Source: Cenococcum geophilum 1.58
Taxonomy: Eukaryota > Ascomycota > Dothideomycetes > Gloniales > Gloniaceae
Length of the DNA: 64,000 bases
Direction of reading: 5' to 3'
Assembly (NCBI GenBank): GCA_001692895.1
Contig: KV748179.1
Span: 3,485,222 to 3,549,221 of the forward strand
Part shown: positions 59,850 through 64,000 of the stretch, piece by piece
Position numbering within the stretch: position 1 is the first letter of the stretch
How the letters are laid out: the number at the start of each line of letters is the position of its first letter
Program-made: the position numbers and the translations under genes
Notes under the pieces: generated by a model
Database searches by the model: none
Told to the model about the DNA's origin: nothing
Seen by the model: the letters and a program-made list of their open reading frames with translations, nothing else

Positions 59850-62800
59850 ATGCTACCAAAAGCAGCCACTATAACGCCATCGACGGCGGCAACTACTTTA
59901 AGGTTAGGTAACAATACTAGTATAGTAAATACTAACTTATAGCAACCTGTAACGGTTAGACAGCTATAAGAGATAGTTAACTAGCTAATAGAAAATAATA
60001 TAATATTGGAAAATAGGATTAACGGGATAAGGGCAGTAAAGATTAAGTTACCATTAATTAAAAGGTACTTGGAAGAAAGATTAAAGCTTAAAGGATTCCT
60101 TATATAAATGCACTTTAAGGTTACGTAAGAAGGAGTGAAGTTGCTAATACCTATAGATCGAATAGTATATGCGGGACTATTCCTATTAGGAAGAGCACTT
60201 AAATAGTTTAAGTCTTACCTTATAGAGATATAAGCGAACGGAATAATAACTACTAATTAAGAAGTATGGTTTATATTTATAAGCTAGGAAGGGTTTATAG
60301 AGCGACTTATATAGATATTTGGAGACCTAGAGGCAGTAACTATAGTAGAAAGAAAACTCTAAGATATTATGCAATAAACCTTAGCAATTAAGTACATAAC
60401 GTAGTTCTAGATATTAGTAATATAAGTTAAGTAGAATAATAAGGCGCTTATGGCATAGTATAAGTAAGGACTTAAGGCTAAAGTCTAGGACGTAATTATT
60501 CTAATAGAAAATGCGGAAACCCTAAGGGAACTAATAGATTAAGCAATTAAGATTAATAATTAGATCTACTAAAGGGAGTAGGCTAAGAGAGGCTAGAATA
60601 GAGTTCTATAGTTATATAAGGCGTAAAGTACGCAATAACTAAAGCTAAGTTAAAAACTATAGTATAGCGCAGAGCTAATAGACCTAAGTAGTACTAAAGA
60701 ATTTAAAAGATAAAATAAGAAATTATAGAAACCTAGAGGATAAGGATTAAGTAATTAAAGGTCTAAGAAGCAGAGGCTAAACTAGGGATCTTAGTAGTAA
60801 AAGATGTTTAGGCGGACTCTATAGCAAGAAAAATGGTTTAAAGAAGGAGTTTATATAAATTATAGAAAATAAGGTTATTACGTTAGAGACTATAGAAGTA
60901 GTTAGAGTTACTATATAGTAAAAGAAATAAGACTAGTAGACGATATATACGTATAGAGGGATAATAATATGCTATAAGGAACAAAAGAATGTTTAATTAA
61001 AAGTTTTATATTTTGTTATAATAACGTATACTAAATTTATAAAGACGCTAAATATAGCGTAAGCTATTAGCTATAGGAGCTATACTTAAAGGAACTAACG
61101 AACTAGTTCGTAGATTGAATATTAAGGATAATAAATTTAACGTAAGTGAAATATTTTATAATAATAAGGTAATAAGAGTAGCTTACTGGGAGTATATAGA
61201 CCTTAAAGATATTATATAAGAGGTAGAGGATAATTCCACTATAAAATAGGGAATATTAGTAGGGATTAAGACCCCACTAGATACGATATCTATCGCTTCG
61301 CGAGATATAAGAGAAGTAAGATAGCGAGCTACTTTGGCACTTAATAAAGGTAAAAGGCTAAAAGCTTAAGACTTTTAAGACGAGATAAGGTAAGCTTAAG
61401 GACCTATAATAGATGATAACCGATGGAGCAGAGTAATAGCTTAGTTTAGTAATATATAAATAAGCTTAGGACGAAGTTTCCTAAAGATATAAGACTCTTA
61501 AGATAAAATAAGAATACTAGTAAAGCCTAGTTAGACTAAGGCTAAAGCAAAGCTTAAGATAGAAGCAAGCTTAGGATTAAGAATTTTATAGGACCAAGAT
61601 TTTAGTAATAGAATAAGGACTATTAAAGAAATTGCGAGTAAGACTTAGTAACTGGATCAAAATATTAATACTAAGATTAAGAAGTAAGAAAACTTTAAAG
61701 ATCTAAGCGTAAGACGTAAACTAAAAGAAACTATAGAAGAATTTAGGTAATAAATTATTATATAGTAGGAATAGAAACTAGATAAGAGATTTAGTATATT
61801 GGGACGTACTAGGAATAGAGCACCTATATAAAGAATTACTAATAGGCCTAGAGCAGGTATACTAAGAGTTAAGTAGCTTACCGAACTAGAAAACGAAGAG
61901 GATTTAAGGATCCCTACTAGGTTTAAAGAACGATATATAAAAGGCTGTTATAACATAGTAATAAGAAGATACTTTTTTATAGATAAGCCGTATATACCCT
62001 AGTAGCTGTACTAAAAGTAGTATAGGTAACGATATAACGATAAGTAGGAAGATTTCTATATATAGTTAGATAAAAGAGTTATTTCAGACTACCCAATTAT
62101 AGAGAAGGCCATAACTTATATTAAAGGAGCCTTAATTATAANGTTAAAGGATNTAGAGGAATAATTAGAGGACTAGAGAAGCGAGAGACGTATCTTAGTA
62201 CCTATAAATAAAGTTATAACATTTAGATTAGTATAGTAGAGGTTTAAACTTAAAGATAAANATAAGTTAAGAGTTAACCTAAAGCACCTAGTATACTATA
62301 CGCTATTATAGATTGTATATATAGATAATATATATAAAATATATAAGAATCTAAAAGAAAAGAATTAGAAATACCTTATAAGGATATATTAGGCGCTAAA
62401 TAAGCAATAGTATAGGAATGCTAAATATATGCATAGATGGCATCTAATAGAAGTTTAAAAGTTAGGAGATTTAATACTTTAACTAAGAAGATTCCTTATA
62501 GAAGAATGCTTAGACGGATAATAGTAGTAGGAATACCTAGAGAATATATATCTATAGTATATTAAAGATAAAAAGCGAATTAGGTATTGGCTAGGAAAGG
62601 AGCTAAGTGCAATAGGATTAAATAGCTAATAGTTAGGAAAAGTAGAGGCCTATAGAACTAGAGGAAGCTAGTAGTAGAGCCTTAGACCCTTAAAGGAATT
62701 TAAAGATAACACCTAAATTTATAAGTTAATTAGTAAGATTAGTAGTTTAAAGCGCTAATAGATAGTAGAGTAATGCGGAACTATATCTTACTAATAGTAG

Positions 62801-64000
62801 TTAAAAAAATGGGATTACCTTATAGATAGAAGAAGTAACCTTACTTATTAGTTATAATTTTAGGAGATCTAATAGCCTATAGAGGAGGGATTATTAATCT
62901 TAAAATAGGACTTATTTAGATAACTATTAAAGGAAGATAAATTAAGATATCTTTTAATATCCTACTATTAGGACGGGATAAGGTAGTATTAGGTATACCT
63001 TAGTTATAGAAATATAACCTAAGGATTAATTAGATTATAGGTTAGGTTAATATTAAAAATACTTAACGCCGTAAAATGCGATAATAAACTAAGTTGGTAT
63101 AGTACTAAGTTAGAGTAATATATAAAGAGACTAAGTAAGGCTTAAGTTATATACTAAAAAGATACCGTAAGTATGGTAAGAAATTATAGTTACTAAAAGG
63201 TAAAAAGCTAGTAAAATATATAGCATAAGACTATAAGATAGAGTTAAAACTAGGAATAAGTTTAAGGTTCTTTCTAACCTATAAGCTTACTTAAGAGGAG
63301 GCGAGCGCACTTAAAAAGTTTGTCTAGGAAAACTTATAAAAGGGATATATTAGACTATTATAGTTATTAGTAGGTTATCCAGTATTATTTATACTAAAGA
63401 AGAACGGAAAACTTAGGTTATGCATTAACTATAAATAGTTAAATAGTATTACTTAAAAGGATAGGTATCCTTTACCCTTAATTAGCGAAATTTAAGATTA
63501 GATAGGTAATGCGTAAATCTTTATAAAGATAGATCTAAGATAGGCGTACTATTAGATTAGAATTAAGGAAGGTAATAAATAAAAGGCAGCCTTTAGGTTA
63601 AGAGAGCGACTATATAAACTATTAGTTATATAACCCGGATTAATAAATATACTAGTAACATTTTAGAAACGAATTAATAGCGTATTAGGAGAATACCTTA
63701 ATAAGTTTATTATATTATACCTTAACAATATTATTATCTACTTAATAATTAAGGAAGAACACGGGGAATATATTAAATAGGTCTTAAAGAGATTATAGGA
63801 AAAATAGATGCTAGTAGCAATTAAAAAATACGAGTTCTTTATAAGGAAGACCGATTATATTAAATTTATTATTAAATTAGGTTATATTAGTATAGACCTA
63901 AAAAAGATTAAAGCTATAGTGAGTTAATAAGAACTAGAGAATATAACGCAGTTAAGGTTATTTTTAGGGTTTTGTAACTACTATAGAAGGTTTATAGTAT
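59850..64000 (+). pseudogene. Gypsy-1b gag-pol, N-terminal part, RIP-inactivated
   Basis: The ATG at 59850 lies 42 bp after the LTR, as in copy a (MLPKAATITPSTAATTLRLG). A long gag region is followed by protease-like sequence near 62750-62800 and RT, with the active site YLNN at about 63718-63731 in place of YLDD. Ambiguous bases occur at 62142, 62153 and 62261, close to the N cluster of copy a. RIP stops are throughout. Confidence 0.88.

Larger units (their letters stand above)
59389..64000 (+). mobile_element. Gypsy family 1, copy b, continues past window end
   Basis: The second copy of the element at 7722. Only the left part is in the window: 5' LTR, gag and the start of pol to the RT. 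The preceding five bases (TATAT) should be the target duplication, but the other end is not visible. Differences from copy a are nearly all C/T and G/A. Confidence 0.93.

Noticed and set aside
1..64000. Centromere
   Set aside because: AT-rich, RIPped, nested retrotransposons fit some fungal centromeres, but subtelomeric and other AT-rich compartments look the same. CENP-A mapping would be needed.
1..64000. tRNA, rRNA or other RNA genes
   Set aside because: No cloverleaf-like or rRNA-like sequence was recognised. This is by eye, and a covariance-model search could still find a degraded copy.

Overview
The window looks like an AT-rich, gene-dead compartment of a filamentous ascomycete (Pezizomycotina). 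Nearly all of it carries the signature of repeat-induced point mutation (RIP). CpA and TpG are scarce and TpA is everywhere. Reading frames keep their register but are filled with TAG/TAA where Gln or Trp codons would be, and Cys and His codons have become Tyr codons. I found no intact protein-coding gene and no RNA gene. The species cannot be named from the sequence. The NLR, kinase and F-box families and the Tad1-type LINE, chromodomain Gypsy and Copia elements are typical of Pezizomycotina.

Layout. 1-3640: a Tad1-like LINE (minus), cut by the window edge. 3640-4315: lightly mutated flank. 4316-7.7 kb: a mutated NLR gene (PNP/UDP-phosphorylase domain, NACHT, ankyrin repeats) ending at a ~70-bp minisatellite. 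7722-22933: Gypsy family 1, copy a, inserted in that minisatellite (TSD ATAGG). It was itself hit by a 7.3-kb LINE insertion (13024-20360, 12-bp TSD) that joins a heavily mutated full-length LINE to a lightly mutated second LINE ORF1. 22939-23768: the rest of the minisatellite. 24656-32340: Gypsy family 2, copy a (TSD ATAAT). 32.9-34.7 kb: a non-RIPped island of minisatellites. 35470-43186: Gypsy family 2, copy b, inverted relative to copy a, inserted in an F-box/LRR-like gene (minus; TSD CTAGT/CCAGT). 44.8-47.9 kb: an unrecognised membrane-protein pseudogene (plus). 48493-49317: a protein-kinase pseudogene (minus). 52173-59388: a second F-box pseudogene (plus), split by a Copia element (52427-58697, TSD GATAT) and cut off by Gypsy family 1, copy b (59389 to past the window end).

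How it fits together. The host-derived genes (NLR, two F-box proteins, a kinase, a membrane protein) belong to families that expand in fungal accessory regions, and all show RIP. They served as landing sites for retrotransposons, and target-site duplications let the layers be ordered. Gypsy family 1 encodes gag, protease, RT, RNase H, integrase and chromodomain in one reading frame that runs into its 3' LTR. Gypsy family 2 has gag and pol in different frames and an extra reading frame after the chromodomain. Five of six RT catalytic sites have lost one or both Asp codons, each at a TpG context. I did not find a new defence or biosynthetic system. The most unusual features are the chimeric LINE insertion, the reading frame entering the Gypsy-1 LTR, the Gypsy-2 third frame and a CCGTAA motif dense in the Copia element.
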